Part shown: positions 1-12,299 of the stretch, piece by piece
How positions within the stretch are numbered: position 1 is the stretch's first letter
Layout of the letters: every line of letters starts with the position of its first letter
Assembly (NCBI RefSeq): GCF_014356525.2
Contig: NC_052515.1
Span: forward strand, 24,683,212 to 24,747,211
Length of the DNA stretch: 64,000 nucleotides
Source of the DNA: Nilaparvata lugens
Lineage: Eukaryota > Arthropoda > Insecta > Hemiptera > Delphacidae
Direction: 5' to 3'
Notes under the pieces: generated by a model
The model's input: the letters and a program-made list of their open reading frames with translations, nothing else
Told to the model about the DNA's origin: nothing
Database searches by the model: none
Program-made: the position numbers and the translations under genes

Positions 1-1235
1 GAATAAAGAAGCAACTGAGTACGAGGCAGCACAGAATGGAGAATTGAATAGTTAATAAGTTACCTTTTACACCGCTGGCAAAGTCAGCTCGGAAGTGGGT
101 CATACATACATGACACACATTGTATACGTCTATACATGATACACAAAATGCTAACTGGAGACAGGTGGGAGAGGGAGGAATACATACATACGTGTGAGGG
201 GGGTTGGGTGGAAAATCAATAGTTTTCAGAGTTAAATTGAGAACGCATCGGTTAGTGAGAACGCCAATGAAATTTATTATGTGTCAGAGTCAGGAGTCAC
301 CAGACCTGCTCACTTCTGACAAGAGGCTGTTTAAATCAATGAGGATATCTATATATATGGATGACTATGTAGATGATTATGTTTTGGTGTGTGTTGATTA
401 TGTTTTCATGATTATGTTATTGATTGATTGATTCTTTATCACAATAATGACAATGTATTGCCAGATCTTGCAAGACCCATTGCATACTAACACTACATTA
501 TAATGGAAACAAATGAACAACTAACATATTCAGAACAGATAATAGATATGTAGATGAGTAGATAACTTCTAGAAACAAAGAGTAGAACCTATTTGTTGAA
601 TAATATAGAATAGAAATAAGAATACTAAGTAAATAAAATGATTCAACTTTTCTAAACAGATACACATACACACACACACACATGTTAAGGAGTATCCTCA
701 GTTTTTCTCTCCCATTCAGTGCTTTCTTGTGAAAATAAAAATGATTAACAAATAAAAAAAATGTCTCATGTCTATCGATTTTAAAATTCATAATTATGAA
801 GTGGTAAAAGAGAGAAAACAGAGGTTTCAGGATTTATATTACAGTTCGAGTTTGAACAAAGATTAGCTTTTCTCAATCAATGTCATGGTTAGAGTTGACC
901 TGGAACAATTTCTGCTGATCACTCTACTATTAATAAAAACAGAGATGCATTTACTACCATCCTATGACAAAAAATATTTGTGAAATCGTTACTATCATTA
1001 TTTTTCATTCATCTTATTGGTTTTGGGTCTTATTGAATCAGAGCAGCTTGTAGTTATACTGTAGTTGATATGATAAATCGTTTGATTTGATGAATATATA
1101 CTTACATAATATATATGCATAATATATATACATAATATATATGTATATATACATATACATACGTTTGAATAGATCCACAAGAGGTATTTTATATACTTTG
1201 ATTGTATGGTATGAGATGTTATGATATTTCTCCAT
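1..1235. other. AT-rich non-coding DNA
   Basis: No gene is supported. It holds short (ATAC)/(TATG)-like runs near 100-190, a (CA)n tract near 665-682 and an alternating (AT)/(ATAC) tract near 1095-1165. Open frames are short and lack coding composition. Probably intron of the minus-strand lilli gene. Confidence 0.6.
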
Positions 1236-1304
1236 AATTGAAAGAATAATATGTTGATATTGTTAAAGTGGTATTGATAATATCAACATATTATTCTTTC
1301 AATT
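1236..1304. repeat. Perfect 26-bp inverted repeat hairpin
   Basis: Arms 1236-1261 and 1279-1304 are perfect reverse complements (left arm starts AATTGAAAGAATAATATG) around a 17-nt loop. The predicted RNA on either strand is a clean stem-loop of miRNA-precursor size, though shorter than most insect pre-miRNAs. It could also be a minimal foldback element. Confidence 0.8.
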
Positions 1305-1647
1305 TTAGATACTATCAAAAGATAAATATCCCAAAATATAGAAACATATTGATATAGGTAAATACATAATATATACTTGATTATTTTTGCTGGCAAAATC
1401 TCTAAGGTTAGTTCGAGGGAGATATATTTATTTCCTGTACATATGTAGAAAGTAAATATTTCAATTCCACACAAAAACACGAAACATAAGAAACATTACA
1501 AGAAATTTCTGAAACCAACCATTGTATGTAATTGTAAACTATCTAATATTTTCAATTAACTATTTAATATTGTGATTGATGTACAGTAGTAGTTTTAGTT
1601 TTTTTTGAGAAATAAACATTTATATATCTATTTATTTAATTGTGATT

Positions 1648-1896
1648 TTGTTTTGAAACTTGTATTGTATTATGGCAAATGAAAATTCAATTTAGGGAAG
1701 GTAGATCAAAAGTATTAATAGATATAAAAACTGTAATCAATTTGAATAAAACATCAAGAATATAATGAGTTTGTTTTGAAACTTGTATTGTATTATGGCA
1801 AATGAAAATTCAATTTAGGGAAGGTAGATCAGAAGAATTAATAGATATAGAAACTGTAATCAACTTGAATAAAACATCAATAATATGAGTATAAAA
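1648..1896. repeat. Two-unit tandem duplication, period about 123 bp
   Basis: The segment beginning TTTTGAAACTTGTATTG at 1651 recurs at 1774 with few differences through AATAAAACATCAA. A local tandem duplication in non-coding DNA. Confidence 0.85.
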
Positions 1897-2665
1897 AGGA
1901 ATATAATAGATTCATTCATTTATGAAGCATTTATACTCCTATTTTTGTTCACAGTGCATTATTTCTGTATGCATACTATAAGGGAATTATGAATAAATGG
2001 GGAGGAAAAAGAACAACGCATATGAAAGAAGTTACAACAATATAATGACAGGTACTTATTGATCTTGAATCCCCTGACACAGTTGCACAAAAAAGATAGT
2101 TTTCTTTAACGATTCATTATCCTCTCTTTGATATTATCTTCAGGAGATCATCCACCTGTCCTCCCAACAAAAAACAGACCCAAGACTGCCTCAAGCTGTT
2201 GATAAGGTATTCCCAAAGACAGCAGCTGGAACTTGGCTCTTTTCAAAATTTGAAACCGGAAATAAAATAGGCTGGGGGTGATAATTGGTCTTTTCAACCT
2301 CATTTGCCAGTTGGCTTATTTAGGGAGATGAGAACAATAGAAGACAAATATTTTTTTTATAGAATCTTCCCGAGTGAACAAATTTGTAAATGTTTTGAGG
2401 GATCAGAATAGAATATTCACAGGCGAGAAACATGGTTGAAATTCCTAATTATTCAAAATCAACATTGATTAAAAAATTGATTCTATGTACCCTTGAAACA
2501 ATTCAAGTAATTTTAGTTTTGGAATTATTGCTTTTCCATTTATTGGAAGAAATAATCTGATGTGGAAGGAAAAACAAACATTAGCAGAAAACTTTAGAAT
2601 TGAATCAAATAGGTAAATCCTGATGGAAAACCCGAATGGAAAAACACAGTAATTTCCATCACTAA
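1897..2665. other. Non-coding stretch with one more balanced-composition block
   Basis: Mostly AT-rich. The block 2143-2285 is less AT-biased and opens with an acceptor-like tttgatattatcttcag, followed by about 45 open plus-strand codons to a TAG. I do not recognise the translation and see no partner exon. Confidence 0.4.
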
Positions 2666-3006
2666 GGCCCGGTTGCACAAAAGCCGGTTAAATTTTGATC
2701 GTGATTACTTCCACAAGAACCAATCAGAGCATTAATTATGATGCTGAAAAAAACAGTACATCTGCTTATCTTATATTGGGTAGTTACTTGTTGTAACAAA
2801 GTGTATCTTTATGCTCTTTTCAAAAAGCCTTCTCTGATTGTTTCTCGTGGAATTAATCACGATTAAAATTTAACCGGCTTTTGTGCAACCAGCACTATTT
2901 ATGTCAGATTTATTCAGAAAAGTCCTTTTTTCAAAAAGCCTTGTCTGATTGTTTCTCGTGGAATTAATCACGATTAAAATTTAACCAGCTTTTGTGCAAC
3001 CGGCAC
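2666..3006. repeat. Family A foldback MITE with a duplicated right arm
   Basis: The left end GGCCCGGTTGCACAAAAGCC at 2666 and an inverted right end around 2811-2894 (ACCGGCTTTTGTGCAACC) form one palindromic element. The right arm plus about 30 bp of flank is repeated at about 2918-3006. The same ends occur at 29830, 49983 and 63006. Confidence 0.85.
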
Positions 3007-3387
3007 TAAATGTGGTCGATTTCTATTCAGAAATGCTGATCGGAACAAATAATTTATTATAAATGATTTTAAAAAGCAAAATAGAATAAATTGATTTGGA
3101 ATTATTATTGTAGCCTAGATATTCTACTCAATTTTTTAGAATTTCAAGTGAATCCAAATAATTTTTTAGGTTCAATTTTGAAATGTTTGAGTCCGAAATA
3201 AGTGGATAAGAAGCTGAATTCCCTACTTCCACTTTCCCTGGATCCCTGACTACATCCGAATTTTAATGACGACCATTGACAATGACTTCCTGACAGGAAG
3301 GGTTTCATCAGATGATCGCTCCAAGGCGGGAAATAGAGGCCAGGTGTAAGATTACACCTTTAAAAAACACACACCTGTTGCTGTCTA

Positions 3388-3465
3388 CTGGATACGTAAG
3401 AAGGTGAGTTACAGAAAACTGGATACGTAAGAAAATGCGTTGCAGAAAAGTGGATACGCAACACT
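3388..3465. repeat. 31-bp minisatellite, 2.5 units
   Basis: CTGGATACGTAAGAA recurs at 3388 and 3419, and a GTGGATACGCAAC variant at 3450. A short local tandem repeat. Confidence 0.75.
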
Positions 3466-3600
3466 GATGTGTTACTTGCAAATGATACAAAATATAGATA
3501 TGTTGCTAGAAAATGATACGCAACTAACAACTCTGTATCAAATTGGTTGATACACGTATCATGCAACAGTAGATCGACAAGGTAAGTCTAATTTAGACGA

Positions 3601-3695
3601 TCACAGTAATTATGATGCTGAAAAAATACAGTACACCTGCTTATCTCATATTGGGTAGTTACTGGTTGTAACAAAGTGTATCTTTATGCCCACTA
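3601..3695 (+). repeat. Second copy of the interior of the family A element
   Basis: About 90 bp (from TAATTATGATGCTGAAAAAA to GTATCTTTATGC) closely matches 2731-2813, the central part of the nearby MITE, but without the terminal arms. Confidence 0.8.
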
Positions 3696-5455
3696 TTGTT
3701 CCAGGTAAGGTGTGGAGTGAGAGAGAAAAAGAAGAAGGAATAAGAGAGAGAGTGACAGAGAGGGTAAGAGAGACATCACCTGTTGCTTATTAATTAACAT
3801 CAAACTTCCTACATCCGTTCCAAGGGTTTCAGCTGGTCTGCAAGTCCTCATCTTCACTTCTTCTTCTTCTTCTTCCTTATTTTTTCTCTCCATCTTCTTC
3901 GCTCAGTGTAATTTCTTCTTTTACTGTTCTTCTTCATTTTCTAACATCCTGTCTTCCTGTCCAACAAAGCTTGCCGTAAGCTTCCTGTCAATATTTTTGG
4001 ATCGTCTTGTTTTTGTAAACAGTTTTCGACTCTTAAACTACTTCTATAATGATTATTCTCCACTTTCTAACACGCCGAACCCCATTAAAGTTTTCATTTT
4101 CATTATTATTCGTGTATTATAATAATCTACACCAAAACGTATACAGTCAATCCTACGATCCAATATATTGATATAATTTTGTTATTAATATATTCCATTT
4201 TTTTGAAATTTGTTGGTATCACGAACTGAGTTCTGAAATCCTTAATTGCAACTATTTTTTATTTCATCGATAGTTTCTAGTTTGGTCATTAGTTGATATC
4301 GCATCTTCAATACTATATTTTACTATTTTGGAGATTTGTAGTTATACCAAAATTTGAAAATAAGTTCTGAAATTCCCTATTTGAACTATTTTTGCTTTTC
4401 ATTGATAGTTTCTAGTCATTGGTTGATATCGCATCTACAAATTTATAAGATCGGATCACAACTTTGCCCACAATGTTTACAATGTGAATATCGTAAATTG
4501 AAGGCATTTATCTATCTATATTTGTACTATAAAATAACTTTTCGCTCTCCATTGTACAGAAAAACTGTGTATTGAATATGATGGGAAACATATTCATCTC
4601 TGTATTAAAAATCGCCGATATAATCTTCATTGGTACAACCAAATATGTATTTTACATGTTTTAATAATAAGGCAATTCTTTCAAACCTTTGTACTGGGAC
4701 ATTCAAGTAAGTGTTCAATCAATCATTTTATACATTAAAATGCACTACAAAATTGGTCTAGACATCTTTGTATACTCTCTACTCAACATTATATTGTATC
4801 AGAGCGGATAACATTTTTAAATCCATTCTATTTTTCTATAATTGTATCAACTTCATATTTGTACTCCAACATTTTTCATTCATTGTGCTGAACATCTTTA
4901 AAACAAATCAGATTTTATTGCCTTACAGAAAATTACAGTTTACAAATGTAATATTTTTAGAATCTCGTACCATAACGTATATACTTCTTACGATAACATT
5001 TCAATCCTACCCGATCAGAAGTCAAAGAACTAGAAATTCCAACTAGGAACTAGAGTCCAAAGTGAAAAATAATAAACACACTTTGAACATACACAACTGT
5101 TTTGTGTCTTTCGGCGATAGATTAAGAAAACATGGGAAGAAAAATGGTAAGCAAGACAGAGAGAAAGAGAGTGAGAAATTTATGGAGATACAATGGAAGA
5201 GAGAAAGAAAGATAGAATAGACCACCCAGATACACCTAGTAAATAAAAGCGTAAAAGAATTGAGAGATGGATTGTGGAATAGTGAGTGCGGTTCTAGGTC
5301 CTATCTGAGTAGGATTACTCTTTTCTCAGTCTGTTTTCTATTTCCTTCTCACTCACTCTCTCTTTGTCCGTGAATTCCTGGCGGTGTTTCTCCCTCCCAC
5401 GTTACAAATTAGAGGCAACCGTAGCATGGATCATCACGCGCACTCAAGTCGGCCA
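3696..5455. other. AT-rich non-coding DNA
   Basis: No recognisable gene. Small (CTT)n near 3855-3900 and purine-rich patches near 3715-3770 and 5155-5220. Short duplicated motifs (TTGATAGTTTCTAGT) near 4270 and 4400. Confidence 0.55.
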
Positions 5456-6765
5456 AATATGCGTTCTGGAGGAAAAGAGAACGATGCAGAAGGAGAAGAA
5501 GTAGAAGAAGGAGAAGAAGTAGAAGATGAGGAAGCAGAATAAGTAGAAGAAGTAGAAGAAGAAGAAGAAGAAGAAGAAGATGATGATGAGGAGGAAGCAG
5601 AATAAGCAGTAGAAGAAGATGAAGTAGAAGAAATGAAAAGGGAAATGACGAGATGAAAGATCAGGTTAAAAAGATGAATATACAAGTATTGGGAGACAGG
5701 AAGTGAAGTAAGAAATAAAAAAGATAAGTAGAAGAAGAAAATAAAAAGAAGCAGCAACTGAAAAGTAGAAAGTAGAGGAGGACATAAGATGATGATGATG
5801 ATGAGGAAGCAGAATAAGCAGTAGAAGAAGAAGAAGATGATGATGAGGAGGAAGCAGAATAAGTAGAAGAAGTAGAAGAAGGAGAAGAAGTAGAAGAAGG
5901 AGAAGAAGTAGAAGATGAGGAAGCAGAATAAGTAGAAGAAGTAGAAGAAGAATAAGATGATGATGATGATGAACAAGAGAAAGGATTGCAATGCATAAGG
6001 GAAAGATTAAGAAAGTGTAAATAGAAAAGGGCAGAAATGAAGACAGGTTGAGATAAAGATGAGGAATAAAAAGTAGGAGGAAGAGGATGTGAAAGTGGAG
6101 TTGGGATGGTAGGAGTAGGGGGAGGAAGACGGAAGAAGAAGAGGAGGAGGAGGAGGAGGAGTTGGAGGAGGAGGAGGAGGTGGTGGTGGAGAAGAAGGAA
6201 GAAAAACAGAAGGATGAAGGGGAGAGAGGGATGACAAGCTTAAGTGGGAAGATAGAAAGGAGAAGAATAAAAGAGGAGCAAAAAGGAGATAGGAAATGTA
6301 GAACACGAAAAGGAGGAAAAATTGATAAGAAAAGAGAGACAAAGTGGTCTTTGAGAGAAGACAAGGTTGAGAAAGAATTCAGCTAAACCAACAGAAAATG
6401 AAGGAAATGGACAATCAGGCAGTAGAAGAAGAAGACAGGACAAAAAGAATAAAGAGCAATGATGAAGAAAGCAGAAAATGATGAAAGAGGACGAGGTGGA
6501 GTAAGTGAGAGGTGACAGTGGACAAGAAGGAGGGAGATATAAAAATTGGGAAATAATGAAGTAAGAGATTGAGAAGGAAATGAAGAACAAGTATGATTCG
6601 CAGGAGACAGAAAATAATAAGGAGCAGAGAGGAGAAAACGTAGTAGGAGAAAAAGAAAGAAAAACAGCAAAGGATCAATGAACGGAGATTGTTTTACATA
6701 GCTATGAGAAAATAAGAGATTATGGGAGATGACTAACTCCATGATAATTCCAATCCACAACCACA
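5456..6765. repeat. Long purine-rich (GAA/GGA/GAT) microsatellite block
   Basis: About 1.3 kb in which the plus strand is almost wholly A and G. Higher-order repeats of AGAAGTAGAAGAAGGAGA and (GATGAT) patches flank GCAGAATAAG motifs at about 5533, 5598, 5810, 5856 and 5925. Translations in several frames are Ser/Leu/Phe or Glu/Lys homopolymers, not genes. Confidence 0.9.
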
Positions 6766-6930
6766 ATTACCGCCAATACTGGGAGAGGCTAACTTCACCC
6801 ATGATTCTTCAGCTTCAAACAAAATAATTCACTTTAAACCGTCAGCAGTGTTCGAGTGGAAAGCATAGATGTTATATATAAGTAAAACTAACGGTTCATG
6901 ATAAATCTCATACAGATAAATAATAATTCC

Positions 6931-7115
6931 TATAGTGAGGTCCACGTTATAATGGCAGTGTTTAATTAGCAATGGTTTCGCTATCCTTGTCCATCATTCA
7001 ACAAAGCGGATAGCGCTCTCTCTTTCTCACTTTGCTCTGTTGCCAGATCGTCTTTTAACAATGTAGAATTGATAATTGATTAACAAAATATTTCATCTAA
7101 ATTATGAAAATTATT
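6931..7115. repeat. Family D element, left part only
   Basis: Starts TATAGTGAGGTCCACGTTAT and runs through the inner sequence shared with the long copy at 31455-31822 (AGCGCTATC, GAACAAAGTGAG-like). The right half is missing; it abuts the satellite at 7126. Confidence 0.75.
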
Positions 7116-7125
7116 TAAATATAAT

Positions 7126-8625
7126 AAAGTAAATAATACTGGATCAATGCACTATAATTTTCAAGTTTGCACTAGTTGTAAATAAATTCAAAATCTAAAT
7201 TTGGTTATCACTTTCAATGATTTATCTTCAATATCTGCACTGATATAATTACTCACTACTATTTTAAAGTAAAAAATCTAATATGAAATCATAATCTTAA
7301 ATGTATATGTTGGTAGTAAAGTAAATAATACTGGATCAATGCACTATAATTTCTAAGATTGCAAATAGGTTCGGAATCTACATTTGGTTATCACTTTCAA
7401 TATTTTATCTTCAATATCTGCACTGATATAATTAGCCCACTCACTACTATTTTAAAGTAAAAAATCTAGTTTAAATGTATGTGTTGGTAGTAAAGTAAAT
7501 AATACGGGATCAATGCACTATAATTTCTAAGTTTGCACAAGTTGTAAATAAGTTGAAAATCTAAATTTGGTCATCACTTTCAATGATTTATCTTCAATAC
7601 CAGCACTTATGAAAGTACTCACTTCTGTTCTAAAATAAATAAATAATCCAATATAAAATGTTCTAATAGTAAAGTAAATAATACTGGATCAATGCATAAT
7701 AATATTTCTAAGTTTACACTAGTTGTAAATAATTTCGAAATCTTATTTTGGTTATCACTTTCAATTTATCTTCAATGCCTACACTGATATAATTACTCAC
7801 TACTATTTTAAAGTAAAAAATCTAATATAAATGTATGTGTTGGTAGTAAAGTAAATAATACTGGATCAATGCACTATAATTTCTAAAGCTGCGTTTACAC
7901 CAAAGTTATTAACAAAATGTTAATAACTTAATCCTTATAGATTCTATTAGATTGAACATAACTTATCATACACATGATCATATTATGTGTTTGTCAGGTT
8001 CCGTTCAATCTGATAGAATCTATAAGGATCAAGTTTTTAACATGTTGTTAATAACTTTGGTGTAAACGCGGCTCAAGTTGGCACTAGTTGTAAATAAGTT
8101 CAAAATCTAAATTTGGTCATCACTTTCAATGATTTATCTTCAATATCTACACTGATATAATTACTACTATTTTAAAGTAAACAATCTAGTATAAATGTAT
8201 GTTTAGGTAGTAAAGTAAATAATACTGGATCAATGCATAATAATTTCCAAGTTTGCACTAGTTGTAAATAAGTTCAAAATCTAAATTTTGTCATAAATTT
8301 CAATGTTTTATCTCCAATATCTGTACTGATGAAAGTACTCACTTCTGTTCTAAAATAAATAAATAATCCAATATAAAATGTTCTAATAGTAAAGTAAATG
8401 ATACTGGATCAATGCATAATAATTTCCAAGTTTGCACAAGTTGTAAATAAATTCAAAATCTAAATTTGGTCATCACTTTCAATGATTTATCTTCAATATT
8501 TGCACTCACTACCGTTCTAAAGTAAACAATCCAGTATAAATTTATGTTCTAATGGTAAAGTGAATAATACTGGATCAATGAACTATAATTTCCAAGTTTG
8601 CACTAGTTTCCTAGCCTAAACAAGA
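7126..8625. repeat. Eight-unit satellite, period about 165-193 bp
   Basis: The anchor AAGTAAATAATACTGGATCA (with small changes) occurs at about 7126, 7319, 7493, 7673, 7849, 8213, 8391 and 8555. The one long gap is filled by a family B MITE. Units share GCACTATAATTTC, CACTAGTTGTAAATAAG and ATCACTTTCAATG. No coding potential. Confidence 0.9.
7887..8073. mobile_element. Family B foldback MITE inside a satellite unit
   Basis: Inverted ends AGCTGCGTTTACACCAAAGT and ACTTTGGTGTAAACGCGGCT bound a palindromic element with TATAGATTCTATTAGATTGA inside each arm. The satellite motif TTCTAA...AAGTTGGCACTAG resumes on both sides, so the insertion point is visible. Confidence 0.9.
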
Positions 8626-8699
8626 AGCATGAGCAATCTTTTACTTCTCACTTTCACAGGAAAGAATAATTGTTGAAAAGTAAACATGACTGTAGTAAG

Positions 8700-9180
8700 A
8701 TTTAGTTTCTACTTTCAGCATTGGTTAAATGGGAAGCATTGACATAAATGATATAAGGTATGCTGACAGTTTAAAGTGACTCTCAGTGAAGCACGACTGT
8801 GTTAGTAGTAGGAGGTTACCAAATGTCAGAGCACCGACTTTTGCCACAACGTCTCTATTCACTCAATCAACAGCCACTCTCTCTTTTATCATCTCTTCTC
8901 TCTCATTCCCTCTCATCTTCTCTCTCTTTTATCGTAATTCCCCTCATACTCTCAACTTTTCTCTCTCTCTCTCTCTCTCTCACTCTCTCTCTCTCTCTCT
9001 CTGCAAAGTCATCATTCACTTCCAAACCTAGAGTATATTTTCTTGTTGAACAGTCCTAGAACTTTTTACCATCTTTTCACCAACTTTTTTGGAATCTTCT
9101 TCATTCAACTTGATTGTCTTCCTAATTAATCTGTCCTGCACACTCTCTCAATTACTCTTTTCCCTCTCTTTCTCTCTCAT
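8700..9180. repeat. Short palindromic element followed by (CT)n tract
   Basis: 8712-8790 pairs TTTCAGCATTGGTTAAATGG with CTGACAGTTTAAAGTGA, a small foldback family also seen near 6832, 16136, 45757, 54195 and 58576. Then a (CT)n microsatellite at about 8958-9002 and CT-rich DNA to 9180. Confidence 0.65.
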
Positions 9181-11091
9181 ACTGAGAGGTAGATAATCTT
9201 ATGAAAAGGGTTGTGTGATAAACAGAAAAAATGTCCTTGATAAAGTCACTACCAGAGATAACTTATACTTTGACTAAGATTGTTTTATTCTATGGTCTCT
9301 ACCATTAAAGATATCCAAAAAGATATCTAAACAGAGTCAGGGAAAACTTATACGTTCGGTTTCTTGTTGAAGATTGTTTTATTCTATAACAGAGTCTCTC
9401 GTTCTCCTTCTTCATTTGAAAATTAATCAATCATCGATGTATATTCATTAATTATTTTATCATTATATTTAAAGATTGTAGATTTACTTACATTTATAGA
9501 ATTATAAATGAAAGTAGATCGAAGTTTTAAAAATTCTTCAATTATCTTATCCGTGAAAAACCATTGTAGTATTTTTAGCTATTTATGAACTTACTGTATT
9601 GTGTTGTGTACATTTTTTAATAACATTTCACTTAGTTATTTTATTAGAAGACACTTCACTTCGTAATTCTATTTGTAAGCTTTGTGTTTTTATCTGTAAA
9701 CACCACTCAATTACCAAAAATTGCATTCTAAACTAAAAATTACATTCTATAACACGAACTAGCATTCTATAACATTCTAAACTAGAAATTTCATTCTATA
9801 TCACTATTTATTATATCTTTTTAGAGGACATTGCTTTTCCCCTACTGTTTATTCCACTGGTTTGAAAATTAATTTTGATCTTCAATATTATAAAATATTC
9901 TTTCTTCTTTTGCAAACATTATACTTCGTAGCTCCATTTGAGCATGACAATAATTTCAAACCAAGATAAATCTCCACCTTTCCTTCAACTCCAGTCAACT
10001 CCTTCAAACTAAAACAGAAGTCTTTCCGCTCTCTTTTTCAACTCTTTTTTTCTCTCTCTCTCTCTCTCTCCTATTATTCGCTCTCTCAACCAGAGCAGCA
10101 ATCACAACAAACATACAAAGGCGCTAGAGAAATTTCCCACGCTAGATTGAAGACGACCAAATAGAAGGAGAGAGAATTGAGAAAGAGAAGAACACCCCAT
10201 GAAGAAAGGAAAGGTGTCGCCAGGTGCTGTTGTCGTCTGGATGCAGCACAAAAATGAGTCTTCCGCTGATGTCGTCTAGATCCAGCACAAAAATGAGCCT
10301 TCCGCTAAAAATTTCACTCAATCTTCTTCACTATCCAGCAAAACAGATTCCAGTCTTTCTGTCACTGTCACTATACACAGCATGGAAACCGTTCAACGAG
10401 AGTTCAATATCCTCAGAAATAAACTACCCAAAACGGAAATAACTGATAAAACTCCAACACACACTGGGAAAGGAGTGTTCTACTCATGTCAGTCCTACCA
10501 GTATGGTAAAACAAGATTGTTTCATCCATTTGAACTGAGGAAAACATTGGATAAATAACCATAATATGAAATAACGAGACTTACACGTGCAGGAGATGAT
10601 GATGATGATGATGATGATGATCTACTAATAAATCTCCAAATTTCGACTCTTGAGAGTTGTAATACTTTTGGAAGAGACACGAGAAAGTCCAGGTCGTGAT
10701 TTACATTTTACAACATGAGAGGCTACTTAAGAAGTGAGAAAATCGTATATGGTTGCCAATTTAAGTTGAAAATTTCTAGAATATTTCATGGTATATATTC
10801 AATCAATTTGAATGTTGAATCACTATTCTTCAATTGAATATAATATCACGACGTAATAAATTAATGATGTCACCGCCGACTGTAAAAGCAACCTATATTA
10901 AATTGTAAGTTCTACAATATCATTAGTCAGTAAATCGAAATTTCAAATGGAGATGATTAATTGTGCATTTTTTATTCTATTGTTTTCACTCAACTATATC
11001 AAAGATTGATTAAAATGACTATATGGAGGGAAAATAAAATCAATTGGGAAAATTTTTATGAATCAGCAAATCTCGGTAAATATGTTCCATT
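9181..11091. other. AT-rich non-coding DNA
   Basis: No gene recognised. Contains CATTCTAAACTA-type short repeats (9720-9800), a (CT)n at about 10045-10070, a duplicated GTCGTCTGGATGCAGCACAA motif (10230 and 10268) and (GAT)n at about 10594-10622. Confidence 0.55.
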
Positions 11092-11366
11092 GTTTTGCGC
11101 ACCTCAGAAATTCAGAATGGAACAATTTTAGCATTATACTAAATTTATTTAAAAATGCAGTATTATTTAAAATTAAGAGCTGAATGTTTAGTTTCAGGTT
11201 GATAGTTGACAGAGATTTTTATTTGAACTTGTTTTGCGCACCTCAGAAATTCAGAATGGAACAATTTTAGCATTACACTAAGAAAATTATAAAGACAGTA
11301 TTATTTACAATATTAAGAGCTGAATGTTTCGTTTAAGGTTGATAGTTGACAGAGATTTTTATTTAA
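11092..11366. repeat. Two-unit tandem duplication, period 138 bp
   Basis: TTTTGCGCACCTCAGAAATT at 11093 recurs at 11231; both units run through GGTTGATAGTTGACAGAG. Confidence 0.85.
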
Positions 11367-12299
11367 ACCTTTTGCCTTCACAAGTTCAATTTACTAGCAA
11401 GTGAATGATTTTATGAATTGGAACAAGAAAGTTAAATTTCATTCAAACACGAACCACATATTATCAGCAGCAGTTAAGAGTTGAGATTTAAGTAGATATT
11501 GAAGAAGAATTTCAGTTCATCTCAACCGTGAATCAGGAGACTTCTTATTAGGGTTATTCAGGTGAGGAAAAAATGAAATAAATTGAATACAGTAATGAAA
11601 TAATCAAGAAATTGAATTTTATGAATGAGATTGGAAAATGGATTGAGTTATTCTCGTGAACCCTCATCCTTGGATAGTAATAAAAAATATTTTCAATTTT
11701 TCAAATTGAGAAAAATTAGTCCTTCTTAACCTATTTTAAAAATAACCTATTTTAACGTTTTTAAGGATTAGTCCTTTTTTAAAAAATTAGTCCTTAATTA
11801 ACCCTTCTATTGAAGGGTTATTTTAGACAATATTTATTTACATGAATATTATTGAATATTTTTTATTCGACTAGCTATAATTCTATCAAATATCATTTCC
11901 AGGCTCTACAACCTTGTCTTCTTCTATCCTAGCAGTTCTACCAACTGACAAAAATTGTAACCAACAATGTTGTGGAGCGAACGCAACGTAAATCGCTCGA
12001 AATCGTGCTCTAAACAGGGGCCAATTACATGCTCGACGCTCGCGCGTTCTTTCTTTATTGCAGCCATCAGTCACAGAAAGTTTCTTCATCACTGTAGTCA
12101 CTGATTCACTTCAAATTGTCTGCATTCCACATAAGTAGCTTCTAGGCTTCCCATTCGACTAATAATGACAGATGGAAGTGAAGTATAGCTAGCTAATTCA
12201 TCTCTCCTTTCCTTTATATTCTCTGCATAGACATTCTTTTTTATCTTCTTTTTCTTCACCATCACCGCCATCTTCAAGTAATAATTTTTTCTTCTCTAG
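11367..12299. other. Non-coding DNA with a small CpG-rich island
   Basis: AT-rich except for about 11970-12060, which is dense in CpG (CTCGACGCTCGCGCG). On the minus strand an arthropod-initiator-like TCAGTT sits at 11948-11943, downstream of the island. No recognisable protein; a 71-codon minus frame here matches nothing known to me. Confidence 0.4.

Noticed and set aside
3693..3893. Acidic SEDEDLQTS-like reading on the minus strand considered as the next lilli exon
   Set aside because: It arises from a (TTC)n tract, hits a stop at once, and has no acceptor/donor pair in the needed phase.
5434..6766. Several overlapping 70-230 codon frames on both strands
   Set aside because: They are translations of a purine-rich microsatellite (Ser/Leu/Phe or Glu/Lys runs), with no domain and no codon bias.
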